A stretch of 64,000 nt of DNA. Source: Ruegeria lacuscaerulensis (GTDB lineage: Bacteria; Pseudomonadota; Alphaproteobacteria; Rhodobacterales; Rhodobacteraceae). The DNA is taken from positions 62,001 to 126,000 of the forward strand of contig NZ_WQDY01000009.1 of NCBI RefSeq assembly GCF_013033355.1, written 5' to 3'. Position numbers and translations under genes: made by a program. The notes below the pieces were generated by a model that did no database searches, was not told the origin of the DNA, and worked only from the letters and a program-made list of their open reading frames with translations. Of this stretch, positions 1-8,955 are shown one piece after another. Numbering within the stretch: position 1 is the first letter of the stretch; the number at the start of each line of letters is the position of its first letter.

Positions 1-1646
1 TCCCAGCAGATGACTGTGCGGTCCTCCATCGTGGCGTTTTCGATGGGGACGAGTTCGTCCAACCGCCCCTCGGTGATGATGAATCCGCCGACGTGTTGCG
101 AGAGGTGGCGGGGGAAGCCGTCGATCTCATAAACCAATGTTAGAGTCTGTTTTAAGCGGCGATCTTCGGGATCAAGGCCGATTTCGCGCATCCGTTCCGC
201 CTCGAGCCCCTTGGCCGAGAAGAACCCCCATAGCTGTGAGGACAGAGCCGAGATCGTGTCTTCGGTCAGGCCCATCGCCCGCCCGACCTCGCGGATGGCG
301 CGCTTGCCGCGATAGTGGATCACGGTGGCGCAGAGGCCCGCGCGGTGGCGGCCATAGCGGTCATAGATGTGCTGAATCACCTCTTCGCGGCGTTCATGTT
401 CGAAATCGACGTCTATGTCGGGGGGTTCGTCCCGCGCCTCGGAGACGAAGCGTTCGAACACCATCGTGCCCAGCTCGGGGCTGACCTCGGTGATGCCGAG
501 GCAGTAGCAGACGACGGAGTTGGCTGCCGAGCCGCGCCCCTGACACAGGATATCGCGGGATCGGGCGAAGGTGACGATGTCACGGACGGTCAGGAAATAG
601 GGTTCATATTTCAGCTTGCCGATCAGGGTCAGTTCATGCGCCAGCATCTTTTTGGCTTTTTCCGAGGCTCCTGCCGGATACCGCCATTTCAGCCCCTCAT
701 GCGCCAAACGGTGCAGGCGTTGGGTCGGGGTTTCCTGGTCACTGCCCTCGCTGGGGTATTCGTAACGCAGCTCATCCAGCGAGAATTGCAACTGTTCGCT
801 GAGCATATGGGCGCGGGTGACAGCGCCTTCATGGCCTTTGAAAATGCGCAGCATCTCGGATTCCGAACGCAGGCGCTGCTCTCCATTGGCCAGAGCGTCG
901 CGGCCCAGATCGTCGACCTTGCGGCGCAGTCGGATGGCGGTCAGCACATCGGCCAGTTTGCGACGGGTACCATGGTGCATCATCGGCGCAGCGCTGGCGA
1001 GGGTGGGAAGGTTGAGTTGCTTTGATTCAGTCTCTAATAAAATGAAATATTCACTGTCTGCGCCATCATACCGAGGATGCATCAACAGATGCATCCGCCC
1101 GGCAAAGCGGCGCGTCAGCTGTTGCGCCTGTGTCCGCCAAGCACTCGCGCCGCCCTGCGACCGGGTCGCTTGTGGCCAGAGCAGCAGGTGCAGACCGTCA
1201 GAGAATTCCAACAGGTCGGACAGGTGCAGGATGCAGTCGCCTTTTTCCGCACGCAGGCGGCCTTTCGACAGGATACGGCACAGGTTGCCCCAGCCCTGCC
1301 GGTTCAGGGGCAGGGCGGTGACGGTGGGCGCGTCGGTGAAGATCAATCGCGCAGCAGGGATCAGGCGTGGCACGGCGTGGATCGGGTAGGAGGGCGGTTT
1401 GGGAATGTGATCGGGGCAGGGCGGGCCGATGGGCGTGTTCTGCCCTTCCCATTCGATACGTTCGCGCACCTTTCGGGCAATCTCGCGCGCCTGGGTATGG
1501 GCACGCACGATCCCGGCGACCGAGTTGTCATCGACAATCGCGATGGCGGGCAGACCAAGTGTGACGGCACGCTGCATATACTCCTCGGGGTGCGAGGCCC
1601 CGGTGAGAAAGGTGAAATTCGACGTGATCGACAATTCGGCATACAT
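1..1646 (-). CDS. dnaE2: Error-prone DNA polymerase DnaE2 (C-terminally truncated by window edge)
   Basis: Translesion C-family DNA polymerase acting in SOS mutagenesis with ImuA/ImuB. About 548 codons are visible. The reading begins MYAELSITSNFTFLTGASHP, the usual DnaE2 start and beginning of the PHP domain, and continues without a stop to the window edge. The palm motif PPDIDVDFEHERREEV lies near residue 410 and carries catalytic aspartates, so the polymerase core visible here looks intact. ATG at 1646-1644 is chosen from the family N-terminus; the Shine-Dalgarno is weak (AGGTGA lies 18 nt away). No imuA/imuB lies upstream, where a divergent DUF1203 gene begins, so they would have to be downstream outside the window or elsewhere. 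A LexA-like site sits just upstream. Confidence 0.93.
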   Translation of the reverse strand, partial: MYAELSITSNFTFLTGASHPEEYMQRAVTLGLPAIAIVDDNSVAGIVRAHTQAREIARKVRERIEWEGQNTPIGPPCPDHIPKPPSYPIHAVPRLIPAARLIFTDAPTVTALPLNRQGWGNLCRILSKGRLRAEKGDCILHLSDLLEFSDGLHLLLWPQATRSQGGASAWRTQAQQLTRRFAGRMHLLMHPRYDGADSEYFILLETESKQLNLPTLASAAPMMHHGTRRKLADVLTAIRLRRKVDDLGRDALANGEQRLRSESEMLRIFKGHEGAVTRAHMLSEQLQFSLDELRYEYPSEGSDQETPTQRLHRLAHEGLKWRYPAGASEKAKKMLAHELTLIGKLKYEPYFLTVRDIVTFARSRDILCQGRGSAANSVVCYCLGITEVSPELGTMVFERFVSEARDEPPDIDVDFEHERREEVIQHIYDRYGRHRAGLCATVIHYRGKRAIREVGRAMGLTEDTISALSSQLWGFFSAKGLEAERMREIGLDPEDRRLKQTLTLVYEIDGFPRHLSQHVGGFIITEGRLDELVPIENATMEDRTVICW

Positions 1647-1662
1647 GGCGATTCCACATTAT

Positions 1663-1677
1663 ATTCACCTTTTGTTC
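1663..1677 (-). promoter_or_regulatory. Candidate LexA (SOS) box upstream of dnaE2
   Basis: On the reverse strand the sequence reads GAAC-N7-GAAT. This is one mismatch from GAAC-N7-GAAC, the reverse complement of the alphaproteobacterial LexA site GTTC-N7-GTTC. It ends 17 bp upstream of the dnaE2 start. A third degenerate repeat (GACT) lies a further N7 upstream. dnaE2 is a classical SOS gene, which supports the reading, but the match is imperfect. Confidence 0.45.
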
Positions 1678-1756
1678 TTTTTCGAGTCCTTTGCGCAGGA
1701 AACGGGTCGCTTGCAGTGTCCCCTCTGGGCAGGGTGGCAGAAAAAGGAGACCCGAG

Positions 1757-2221
1757 ATGTTCAAGATCACAGCATTGCCCACCCGCCAAGTCCGCGCGCT
1801 TCAGGCCGGAGGGCCGGACGCATATGGCGCCTCTCCCGAGCGCGCCGTTTCCGAAGGTGCGGGCAATCCATGCCGCCATTGCCTGCAGAACATTCCGGAA
1901 GGAAAAGAGATGCTGATATTGGCGCATCGCCCTTTTTCAGAGACACAACCCTACGCGGAAACGGGTCCGATCTTTCTGTGTGCCGCCCCGTGTGAACAGT
2001 ATGAAGGGGATGAGATGCCCGAGATTCTGACCACCTCTCCCGACTATCTGATCAAAGGGTATGGGTTGGATGATCGGATCGTCTATGGCACCGGAGAGAT
2101 TACGCCCACAGATCGGATCGGCGCAAAGATCAGTGATATCTTTGCTCGTCCCGATGTGGCCTATATCCACATCCGGTCCGCGCGGAACAACTGTTATCAG
2201 GCGCGGATAGATCGAGTCTAA
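1757..2221 (+). CDS. DUF1203 domain-containing protein
   Basis: A 154-residue cytosolic protein recognisable as DUF1203, a small family common in alphaproteobacteria and of unknown function. It begins MFKITALPTRQVRALQ and contains NPCRHCLQNIPEG with two cysteines, then a YGTGEITP segment and a C-terminal AYIHIRSARNNCYQARI block typical of the family. ATG at 1757 is chosen because AAGGAG lies 8-13 bp upstream; longer in-frame extensions lack a ribosome site. It is divergent from dnaE2 and convergent with the ABC ATPase gene. Confidence 0.82.
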   Translation: MFKITALPTRQVRALQAGGPDAYGASPERAVSEGAGNPCRHCLQNIPEGKEMLILAHRPFSETQPYAETGPIFLCAAPCEQYEGDEMPEILTTSPDYLIKGYGLDDRIVYGTGEITPTDRIGAKISDIFARPDVAYIHIRSARNNCYQARIDRV

Positions 2222-2232
2222 CGGTCAAATTC

Positions 2233-3198
2233 TTATCCGCGTGCAGATGTCAGGGCGAGGAACACATCCTCGAGGTCTGCCTCTTCGGTGCGGACGTCGC
2301 GAATACGGATGCCTGCGGTGCGGACCGATTCCAGAACTTGTTCGGCGCTGGTCGCAGTGCTGCGATATTGCAGCACCAGGCTGCCATCGTCACGCAGAGT
2401 GGCCTCGACCCCTTGCGTTGTTGGCAGTTCGGTCACCGGGCTGTCCGGAGCAATGACCATTGTCCGGCTGTCCATGCGACTCAGCAGGTTGGAGGTGCTG
2501 TCCTGCGCGATCTTTTCTCCGTGGTTGATGATCGCGATCTCGTCACACATTTCTTGCGCTTCTTCCAGGTAATGCGTGGTCAGGATGATCGTCATGCCCT
2601 GTTCGTTCAGCTTGCGCACATTGGTCCAGAGCATCTGACGCAGTTCTATGTCCACGCCCGCCGTGGGTTCATCCAGGACCAGAATGCGGGGATGATGCAC
2701 AAGAGCCTTCGCCAACAGCAGCCGCCTACGCATACCCCCAGACAGAGTGCGCGCATAGGCTTCGGCCTTGTCGCCAAGGCCGACCAGTTCCAGAATCTCG
2801 TCGCTGCGGCGCTGGGCCTTGGGGACGCCATAAAGACCGGCCTGAACCTCTAAAGCGCCACGCGGGGTGAAGAACGGATCGAGGTTCAGCTCTTGCGGCA
2901 TTACGCCAATTGCTGCGCGGGACTGGCGCGGATTTTTATCTTGATCAAACCCGCCGATAGAGACCGCTCCGGCCGATTTAACCACTAGCCCGGCAAGAAT
3001 GTTGATCAATGTCGATTTCCCGGCCCCGTTTGGCCCCAGCAATCCAAAGACCGACCCGCGCGGGACCGTCAGGTCAACGCCTTTTAGCGCGTGCTTCTCG
3101 GGCTGTGCCTTGCTGCCGCGATAGGTCTTGTGCAGACCTTCGATCCTGATTGCCGCATCGCTCATGTGGCTCTTGCCCCCGGTTTGCTCATCGCTCAT
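2233..3198 (-). CDS. ABC transporter ATP-binding protein (ABC-2 type, no adjacent permease)
   Basis: A 321-residue ATPase subunit of an export-type (drug/polysaccharide/ABC-2) transporter. Walker A GPNGAGKST lies near residues 55-63, followed by the signature LSGGMRRRL, Walker B ILVLDEPTAGVD and an H-loop in TTHYLEEA. A C-terminal ~90-residue extension carries the VRTEEADLEDVFL ending typical of such subunits. The start at 3198 has AGGTG 6 nt upstream; an internal ATG at 3165 has no good site, and a 400-codon extension overlaps the divergent zinc-finger gene. These ATPases are normally paired with a permease gene, but none is adjacent on either side. Confidence 0.85.
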   Translation of the reverse strand: MSDEQTGGKSHMSDAAIRIEGLHKTYRGSKAQPEKHALKGVDLTVPRGSVFGLLGPNGAGKSTLINILAGLVVKSAGAVSIGGFDQDKNPRQSRAAIGVMPQELNLDPFFTPRGALEVQAGLYGVPKAQRRSDEILELVGLGDKAEAYARTLSGGMRRRLLLAKALVHHPRILVLDEPTAGVDIELRQMLWTNVRKLNEQGMTIILTTHYLEEAQEMCDEIAIINHGEKIAQDSTSNLLSRMDSRTMVIAPDSPVTELPTTQGVEATLRDDGSLVLQYRSTATSAEQVLESVRTAGIRIRDVRTEEADLEDVFLALTSARG

Positions 3199-3252
3199 AA
3201 ACGCACCTAATACATGCCCGCGAGGCCGACAACCGAAGAAGGATCGCCAGCC

Positions 3253-3444
3253 GTGACCATCGAAGCGCCGGAAACCAAGATCGTGGAAACCACCCGTGTC
3301 GCCTGTGACGGTGGCGAAGGGGCACTGGGCCATCCACGTGTCTGGCTGCAAATCCCTGAAGACACTGGTTGGGTCGAATGCCCCTATTGCGATTGCAAAT
3401 ACATTCTCAAAGGGTCCGCGGCCGAAGAGGCGCAATCAATCTGA
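3253..3444 (+). CDS. Zinc-finger (zf-CHCC) domain protein
   Basis: A small zinc-binding protein of 63 residues when started at the GTG at 3253, which has GAAGGA about 10 nt upstream. An upstream ATG at 3214 is in frame but has no ribosome site. The Cys-x-His...CxxC pattern is visible: Cys in RVACDGGEG, His in GALGHPRVWL, then ECPYCDCKYIL. The domain is shared with the NDUFS6/13-kDa complex I accessory subunit family, and free-standing copies are common in Rhodobacterales. A role in complex I assembly or iron-sulfur chemistry is inferred, not shown. Confidence 0.8.
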   Translation: MTIEAPETKIVETTRVACDGGEGALGHPRVWLQIPEDTGWVECPYCDCKYILKGSAAEEAQSI

Positions 3445-3533
3445 CATAAAACTGTTACAAGGGCTGACGCCGGGCAGGATATGCTGTAGCGTGCTGCGTC
3501 AGAATTCTTGTGTCATTTCCACGCGGATCCGGA

Positions 3534-4196
3534 ATGATCTTTCCAGTGCAACTGGTTCACCTGTCCGACAAAGATCTTGTTGCCACAGGTGGCCACAGAA
3601 ACGTCTACGCCTACCCTGACCAATCCGATCTTCTGATCAAGGTGACGCGCCCGCGCACGCGGCCCAACCGATCTTTTGCCAAGCGCGTTGTGCGGTATTT
3701 GCTGCCGGACTCGGTCTATCGCAATGCATTGAAAGAGCTGGAGTGCGAGATGAAGGCGGCGTTGAAAAGCGGCCCGGATATCGCGAAAATGCCATTGGCG
3801 CGGTCTTTTGGCGTTGTGCAAACGGATGCCGGGCCGGGCATTGTGGTCGAGCGTATGGAATCTGAGGACGGCTCGCTGGCGCAGGATTTGATGTCGTTGT
3901 CCCAGCAGCGCCGGCTGCCCCCCGAGGTTCTGAACAAGCTGAATGATTTTGTTCACAAGCTGTTCGACTTTCAGATCGTGGGTCGCGATATTCATGCGCA
4001 AAATATCGTTTACGGCAAGCGCGACTCAGTGCCGATGTTCGTGCTGATCGACGGGTACGGGGAACGCAATCTGGTCCCGTTGCGCAGCCTAAGCCGTCGA
4101 CTGAATGACAGGTCGTTGAACAAGCAGATGCACGAGATCGCTGTAAAAACCGGATTGCGATGGGATGCGGCAACCAGAGCGTTCAGCGCCCCATAG
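3534..4196 (+). CDS. YrbL-like kinase-fold protein
   Basis: A 220-residue protein resembling enterobacterial YrbL, a protein-kinase-like fold member of the PhoP/Q regulatory network. The N-terminal ATGGHRNVYAYPDQ resembles the GTGRHRKCYAHPED loop of YrbL and is followed by the lysine-containing DLLIKVTRP strand. VGRDIHAQNIVYG occupies the catalytic-loop position, and LIDGYGERNLVPL corresponds to the DNIGESTLIPL segment. Kinase activity is unproven. The start could be this ATG or a GTG at 3510; neither has a strong Shine-Dalgarno. Confidence 0.7.
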   Translation: MIFPVQLVHLSDKDLVATGGHRNVYAYPDQSDLLIKVTRPRTRPNRSFAKRVVRYLLPDSVYRNALKELECEMKAALKSGPDIAKMPLARSFGVVQTDAGPGIVVERMESEDGSLAQDLMSLSQQRRLPPEVLNKLNDFVHKLFDFQIVGRDIHAQNIVYGKRDSVPMFVLIDGYGERNLVPLRSLSRRLNDRSLNKQMHEIAVKTGLRWDAATRAFSAP

Positions 4197-4343
4197 CTTT
4201 GGTTTGCTGCTTGCCTGATGGCGGATCGCTGAATCGAAGAGATATGGTCATACAGGCACAGTTACGGTGCGTTTTCTGCAAGCAATAGTGTTCTCCCAAA
4301 TACTGCCGTGGTTTTATGCTATGGCCGATTTGCAGATATTGGG

Positions 4344-4823
4344 ATGAGTTCGATGACGGATGTTGCATCTACTGACACAGCCAGTCCGGTTTTCGGCTGG
4401 ATTGGGTTTGGTATTGGTGCCCTTGCGCTGTTTGCCGCGTTGTTCGTGTTTTGGGCAGGGCCGTTTGCGCCGCAGCAATCGACGGGCGTTTCACTGGGCG
4501 AATTGGCCGCCGAGATCGGCAAGTCCACCCTGCGCTCGGCCGCGGGGCTGGAACAGCCCGAGCCCGTCGCGCGCAGCCGTGATCTGGATGACTTTCTACA
4601 GATCGGCGTGGCCATGCTTGGGGCCTTGGCAATCGTTGTATCTGTGATTGGGCTGCTGCGTCACGAAAGACGGCGCCCTGCAATTGCCGGTACCGTGATT
4701 GGCGTAGGTGCGATTCTGTTTCAGTTTTTTGCCATGGCCTTCTTCGCCTTTTTGGGCGTGCTGGTTATCATGGCGCTGCTCAACAGTTTTTCTGACATGT
4801 TCAGCGGCTTGTTCGGTGGCTGA
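4344..4823 (+). CDS. Hypothetical inner-membrane protein
   Basis: I do not recognise the family. The ~159-residue product has a first membrane segment (VFGWIGFGIGALALFAALF), a periplasmic or cytosolic stretch rich in acidic and polar residues, then two closely spaced hydrophobic segments (VAMLGALAIVVSVIGLL and a long FFAMAFFAFLGVLVIMALL), suggesting three helices. It ends in the glycine-rich MFSGLFGG. The start may be ATG 4344 or 4353. It directly precedes polA in the same direction with a 70-bp gap, without an obvious functional link. Confidence 0.6.
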   Translation: MSSMTDVASTDTASPVFGWIGFGIGALALFAALFVFWAGPFAPQQSTGVSLGELAAEIGKSTLRSAAGLEQPEPVARSRDLDDFLQIGVAMLGALAIVVSVIGLLRHERRRPAIAGTVIGVGAILFQFFAMAFFAFLGVLVIMALLNSFSDMFSGLFGG

Positions 4824-4893
4824 CGCGCGTTCTTGACTGGCCACCTGATCGGCCCTGTGGCACAACGTCCCCTGACCGACAGGGAGAGCGCGC

Positions 4894-7689
4894 ATGAGAA
4901 ATTTCGGAAAAGGATGTCACCTGCATCTGATCGACGGATCGGCCTTTATTTTCAGGGCCTACCACGCGCTGCCTCCGCTGACACGTAAGTCGGATGGCTT
5001 GCCAATTGGCGCGGTGTCAGGTTTCTGCAACATGCTGCAGAAATATGTCGAAGGGAACGCGGGGCCGGATGCGCCGACCCATGTGGCGGTGATCTTCGAC
5101 AAAGGGTCACACACGTTCCGCAATGATCTCTATGACCTGTACAAGGCCAACCGCGAGGCCATGCCCGAAGATCTACGCCCGCAGATGCCCCTGACCCGCG
5201 AGGCGACCCGCGCCTTCAACATCGCCTGCAAAGAGTTGGAAGGCTATGAGGCCGATGACATCATCGCCACGCTGGCCGTGCAGGCGCGCGAGGCTGGGGG
5301 GCGGGTGACTATTGTCAGCTCGGACAAAGACCTGATGCAGCTTGTGGGCGGCGGCGTTGAGATGCTGGACGCGATGAAGAACAAACGTATCGACAAGGAT
5401 GGCGTGTTCGAGAAGTTCGGTGTGGGTCCCGAACGCGTGGTTGATGTGCAGGCGCTGGCAGGCGACAGCGTAGATAACGTGCCCGGCGCGCCGGGGATCG
5501 GGGTCAAGACCGCCGCCTTGCTGATCAATGAATATGGCGATCTGGAGACCCTGCTGGATCGCGCTGAAGAGATCAAGCAGCCCAAACGCCGCCAGACCCT
5601 GATCGAAAAGCGCGACCAGATCGAGCTGTCGAAGAAACTGGTGCAGTTGGACGAAAACACGCCGCTGGATTTCACGCTGGACGATTTGGAGGTGCAGGAC
5701 CCCGACCCCGAAACCCTGCTGGGGTTCCTGGCGGATATGGAGTTCCGCACCCTCACCAAACGCATTGCCGACAAGCTGGGGGCCGAGGCTCCGGTGATCG
5801 CTGATGCGCCTGCGCCCGAAGTGGTGACCGAGGCTGAGGATATCCCCTTTGACGCCTCGAAATACGAATGTGTGCGCGATGCGGCGGCGCTGCAGGCGTG
5901 GATCGACCGGGCCTATGAAACCGGCTGGGTGGCTGTCGATACTGAGACCACCGGATTGAACGAAATGATCGCCGATCTGGTGGGCATTTCTCTGTGTGTC
6001 ACGGCGGGCGAGGCTTGTTACATTCCGCTGACCCACCGCGATGGGGCCGCTGATGATCTTTTCGGGTCGGATGCACTGGCCGAGGGGCAGATGCCGTTGG
6101 ATGAGGCTCTAACTTTGCTCAAACCGATGCTTCAGGACGCCTCGATCCTGAAGATCGGGCAGAACATGAAATACGACGCCAAGATTTTCGCGCGTTATGG
6201 CGTAGAAGTGGCGCCGATCGACGACACGATGCTGATGTCTTATGCGATGCATGGCGGTGAGCACGGGCATGGGATGGATACGCTGTCCGAGCGTTACCTG
6301 AATCACACGCCGATTCCGATCAAACCGCTGCTGGGGTCCGGCAAATCGGCCATCACTTTCGACAAGGTGCCGATTGACGAGGCGACGGCTTACGCCGCCG
6401 AGGATGCGGATATCACCCTGCGCCTGTGGAAGCTGTTCAAACCGCAACTGCATCAGGTGCAGGTGACGACGGTTTATGAGACGCTCGAACGCCCGCTGGT
6501 GCCGGTTCTCAAAGAGATGGAGATGCATGGCATCAAGGTGGACCGCGATGTCCTGAGCCGCATGTCCAACGCTTTTGCGCAGAAAATGGCCGGGCTAGAG
6601 GCTGAAATTCATGAACTGGCTGGTGAGAACTTCAATGTCGGCTCGCCAGCGCAACTGGGTGAGATCCTGTTCGACAAGATGGGACTTGAGGGCGGTAAGA
6701 AGGGCAAGACCGGGAAGTTTTCGACCGGGGCGGACATTCTGGAAGACCTTGCCACCGAACACGAGTTGCCCCGCCGGGTGTTGGATTGGCGGCAGCTTTC
6801 CAAGCTGAAATCGACCTATACCGACGCGCTGCAGACCCATATCAACCCGGATACAGGCCGGGTGCATACATCTTATTCGATCACGGGGGCGAATACGGGG
6901 CGTCTGGCCTCGACCGATCCGAACCTGCAGAACATCCCGGTGCGCACCGAAGAAGGTCGCCGCATCCGCGAGGCCTTTATCGCCGAGCCAGGTAATGTGA
7001 TGGTCAGCCTCGACTACAGCCAGATCGAGCTGCGCATTCTGGCTCATATCGCTGAGATACCCGCGTTGAAACAGGCCTTTGCCGATGGTCTGGACATTCA
7101 CGCCATGACCGCCTCCGAGATGTTTGACGTGCCGCTTGATGAGATGACGCCTGATATCCGCCGCCAGGCTAAGGCGATAAACTTTGGCGTGATTTACGGG
7201 ATTTCAGGCTTTGGTTTGGCGCGCAACCTGCGCATTCCACGCGCCGAGGCGCAGGGTTTCATCGATCGGTATTTCGAGCGGTTCCCGGGTATCAGAGCCT
7301 ATATGGACGACATCGTCGCGTTCGCCAAAGAACATGGGTATGTGCAGACGCTGTTTGGCCGCAAAATCCACACGCCCGAGATCAATGCCAAGGGGCCGCA
7401 TGCCGGGTTCTCGCGTCGAGCGGCGATCAACGCACCGATTCAGGGGACAGCGGCAGATGTGATCCGGCGGGCGATGGTGCGGATGCCGGAGGCGATCAAC
7501 GGGCTGCCTGCCAAGATGCTGCTACAGGTGCATGACGAATTGCTGTTCGAAGTGGCCGAGGATGCGGTGGACCAGGTGATCACTGTGGCGCGCGACGTAA
7601 TGGAGGGGGCATCGGACCCCGCTGTTAAACTGGATGTCAAGTTGAGCGTCGATGCCGGACAGGGCGCCAACTGGGCCGAAGCGCATTAA
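4894..7689 (+). CDS. polA: DNA polymerase I
   Basis: A full-length 931-residue repair and Okazaki-processing polymerase. An N-terminal 5'-3' exonuclease (about residues 5-285) contains LIDGSAFIFRAYHALPP. A 3'-5' proofreading domain has an intact Exo I motif VDTETTGL with D349 and E351, so proofreading is probably retained, unlike in many Gram-positive PolI enzymes. The polymerase domain has motif A DYSQIELRILAHI (D707), motif B RRQAKAINFGVIYG and motif C QVHDELLFE (H880-E882). The ATG at 4894 has AGGGAGA upstream. It is monocistronic or follows the small membrane gene; DUF2798 is convergent downstream. Confidence 0.98.
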   Translation: MRNFGKGCHLHLIDGSAFIFRAYHALPPLTRKSDGLPIGAVSGFCNMLQKYVEGNAGPDAPTHVAVIFDKGSHTFRNDLYDLYKANREAMPEDLRPQMPLTREATRAFNIACKELEGYEADDIIATLAVQAREAGGRVTIVSSDKDLMQLVGGGVEMLDAMKNKRIDKDGVFEKFGVGPERVVDVQALAGDSVDNVPGAPGIGVKTAALLINEYGDLETLLDRAEEIKQPKRRQTLIEKRDQIELSKKLVQLDENTPLDFTLDDLEVQDPDPETLLGFLADMEFRTLTKRIADKLGAEAPVIADAPAPEVVTEAEDIPFDASKYECVRDAAALQAWIDRAYETGWVAVDTETTGLNEMIADLVGISLCVTAGEACYIPLTHRDGAADDLFGSDALAEGQMPLDEALTLLKPMLQDASILKIGQNMKYDAKIFARYGVEVAPIDDTMLMSYAMHGGEHGHGMDTLSERYLNHTPIPIKPLLGSGKSAITFDKVPIDEATAYAAEDADITLRLWKLFKPQLHQVQVTTVYETLERPLVPVLKEMEMHGIKVDRDVLSRMSNAFAQKMAGLEAEIHELAGENFNVGSPAQLGEILFDKMGLEGGKKGKTGKFSTGADILEDLATEHELPRRVLDWRQLSKLKSTYTDALQTHINPDTGRVHTSYSITGANTGRLASTDPNLQNIPVRTEEGRRIREAFIAEPGNVMVSLDYSQIELRILAHIAEIPALKQAFADGLDIHAMTASEMFDVPLDEMTPDIRRQAKAINFGVIYGISGFGLARNLRIPRAEAQGFIDRYFERFPGIRAYMDDIVAFAKEHGYVQTLFGRKIHTPEINAKGPHAGFSRRAAINAPIQGTAADVIRRAMVRMPEAINGLPAKMLLQVHDELLFEVAEDAVDQVITVARDVMEGASDPAVKLDVKLSVDAGQGANWAEAH

Positions 7690-7706
7690 GGGCGCGCTGC
7701 TCATCA

Positions 7707-7720
7707 GGCCCGGCGGGCCC
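7707..7720. terminator. Weak hairpin between convergent polA and DUF2798 genes
   Basis: GGCCC-GGC-GGGCC forms a 5-bp GC stem with a 3-nt loop, followed on the plus strand by CTCTTTG rather than a clean U-tract. Its position between two converging stop codons is right for a shared terminator, but the structure is short. Confidence 0.3.
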
Positions 7721-7733
7721 TCTTTGCAGCGGG

Positions 7734-7997
7734 TCAATCCTGCGTCTTGACCCAACCTTCGACCATACGTTTGACGAAAGGTCCAAGGCTTAGAATAACA
7801 AGAAATGCGATGGGCCAACAAAAGGCCCAGGACCCGAACCAGTCACCCAGGGTGGTGGGACCAAAACCAACTGCCTTGACGGTTGCGATACCTGTAACGA
7901 TACAGGACATCAGTCCTGACATGATCAGACCGAAAAGGGCGTGGGCGAAACGGGCTGGTATCATTGAGGGCGCTTTCGAAGTCGAGACGTTCTTCAT
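7734..7997 (-). CDS. DUF2798 domain-containing small membrane protein
   Basis: An 87-residue protein with two predicted transmembrane helices: FAHALFGLIMSGLMSCIVTG and WAFCWPIAFLVILSLGP. The spacing is typical of DUF2798, a family of short inner-membrane proteins of unknown function. The second helix ends in PFVKRMVEGWV, matching the family's conserved proline and basic tail. The start may be ATG 7997 or the in-frame ATG at 7964 (MIPARF), which is the more usual family N-terminus. Confidence 0.72.
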   Translation of the reverse strand: MKNVSTSKAPSMIPARFAHALFGLIMSGLMSCIVTGIATVKAVGFGPTTLGDWFGSWAFCWPIAFLVILSLGPFVKRMVEGWVKTQD

Positions 7998-8026
7998 TTG
8001 CTGGATTTTTTGTCAAGAATCCAGAG

Positions 8027-8782
8027 TTATGGGGTCATCCAACCAAGACTGTCTGCGGAATTTTGCGTGGACGGGGTGTATTCGGCACTGACCCAACCTG
8101 TGTACCCATGTTGGTCCATTGCCGCGAACAGGGCCGCGAAGTCCGTTGGGCCTTTGCCCGGTTCAGCCCGGTTCGGTGCGGCGCCGATCTGAGCATGAAC
8201 AACATGTGGGCGATAGCGGTTCCAGATTTCCAGCGCGTCGCCATGGATCATATGCGCGTGAAAGCTGTCGTATTGCAGGCCGATATTGGGGCGGTCTACC
8301 TGGGTCAGAACCTCGGCGGCAAGCGCGTAGTCGTTCAGGAAGTAATCCGGTTGCGAGACAGGGTTCAGCGGCTCGATCGTGAACTGCTGCTGTGGCGCTG
8401 CATCGGCGGCCCATTGCAGGTTACGCACAAACGTCTCAAGCGCATCAGGGCCCGAAGAATAGCCCGACATGATGTGGATCAGCCCCGGTTTCAGCACTTC
8501 CGCATAGCGTATCACCCGGCGGATATCGGACTGAAATCGCCCTTCGCCGCCTGGTACGGCCGCATAGCCCGGCTGCCCGCCGGTATAGTTGGGCGGCGGG
8601 GCGTTGATCAGCACAAGTTCAAGCCCATTGGCCAGCAGGGCGCGGCGGGTTTCCTTGGCGGCCAAATCATAGGGAAACAGGATTTCGACGGCTTTGAACC
8701 CGGCCTCAGCCGCCGCTTGGAACCGGTCGAGATAGGGCAGTTCGGCGAACAGCAATGAGATATTGGCGGCAAATTTCGGCAT
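8027..8782 (-). CDS. hyi: Hydroxypyruvate isomerase family TIM-barrel protein
   Basis: A 251-residue sugar-phosphate-isomerase-like TIM barrel. It begins MPKFAANISLLFAELPYLDRF and contains GFKAVEILFPYD, INAPPPNYTGG, FTIEPLNP (metal-binding Glu), NIGLQYDSFHAHMIHGD and VSAEYTPS, matching hydroxypyruvate isomerase, which interconverts hydroxypyruvate and tartronate semialdehyde. The second metal-ligand Glu lies in the C-terminal SAEY. No glyoxylate carboligase or tartronate semialdehyde reductase gene is adjacent, so the pathway context is missing and a different 2-carbon or sugar substrate is possible. It is divergent from the EamA transporter. Confidence 0.85.
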   Translation of the reverse strand: MPKFAANISLLFAELPYLDRFQAAAEAGFKAVEILFPYDLAAKETRRALLANGLELVLINAPPPNYTGGQPGYAAVPGGEGRFQSDIRRVIRYAEVLKPGLIHIMSGYSSGPDALETFVRNLQWAADAAPQQQFTIEPLNPVSQPDYFLNDYALAAEVLTQVDRPNIGLQYDSFHAHMIHGDALEIWNRYRPHVVHAQIGAAPNRAEPGKGPTDFAALFAAMDQHGYTGWVSAEYTPSTQNSADSLGWMTP

Positions 8783-8955
8783 GATCAGACCCGGTTTGAT
8801 GGTGGCTGGACCTTAGCGGGCCGGGTTTGGCGGTGAAAGGGCCTGAAAACGACAGATTGTCGAAAATCGGCCAGAACGCCCGGCGCAGATCAGAGACATT
8901 CGGGACAATGCGGCGAATCATTTCCGGTCGCCGATCCAACAGAAGGTCTGACACC

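Noticed and set aside
315-1025. Long forward frame opposite dnaE2
   Set aside because: A shadow of the dnaE2 coding strand; the reverse-strand translation has unmistakable DnaE2 motifs.
1685-1688. Third GTTC-like repeat (AGTC) extending the dnaE2 LexA-like site
   Set aside because: Two mismatches in four bases; not better than chance and not counted in the site.
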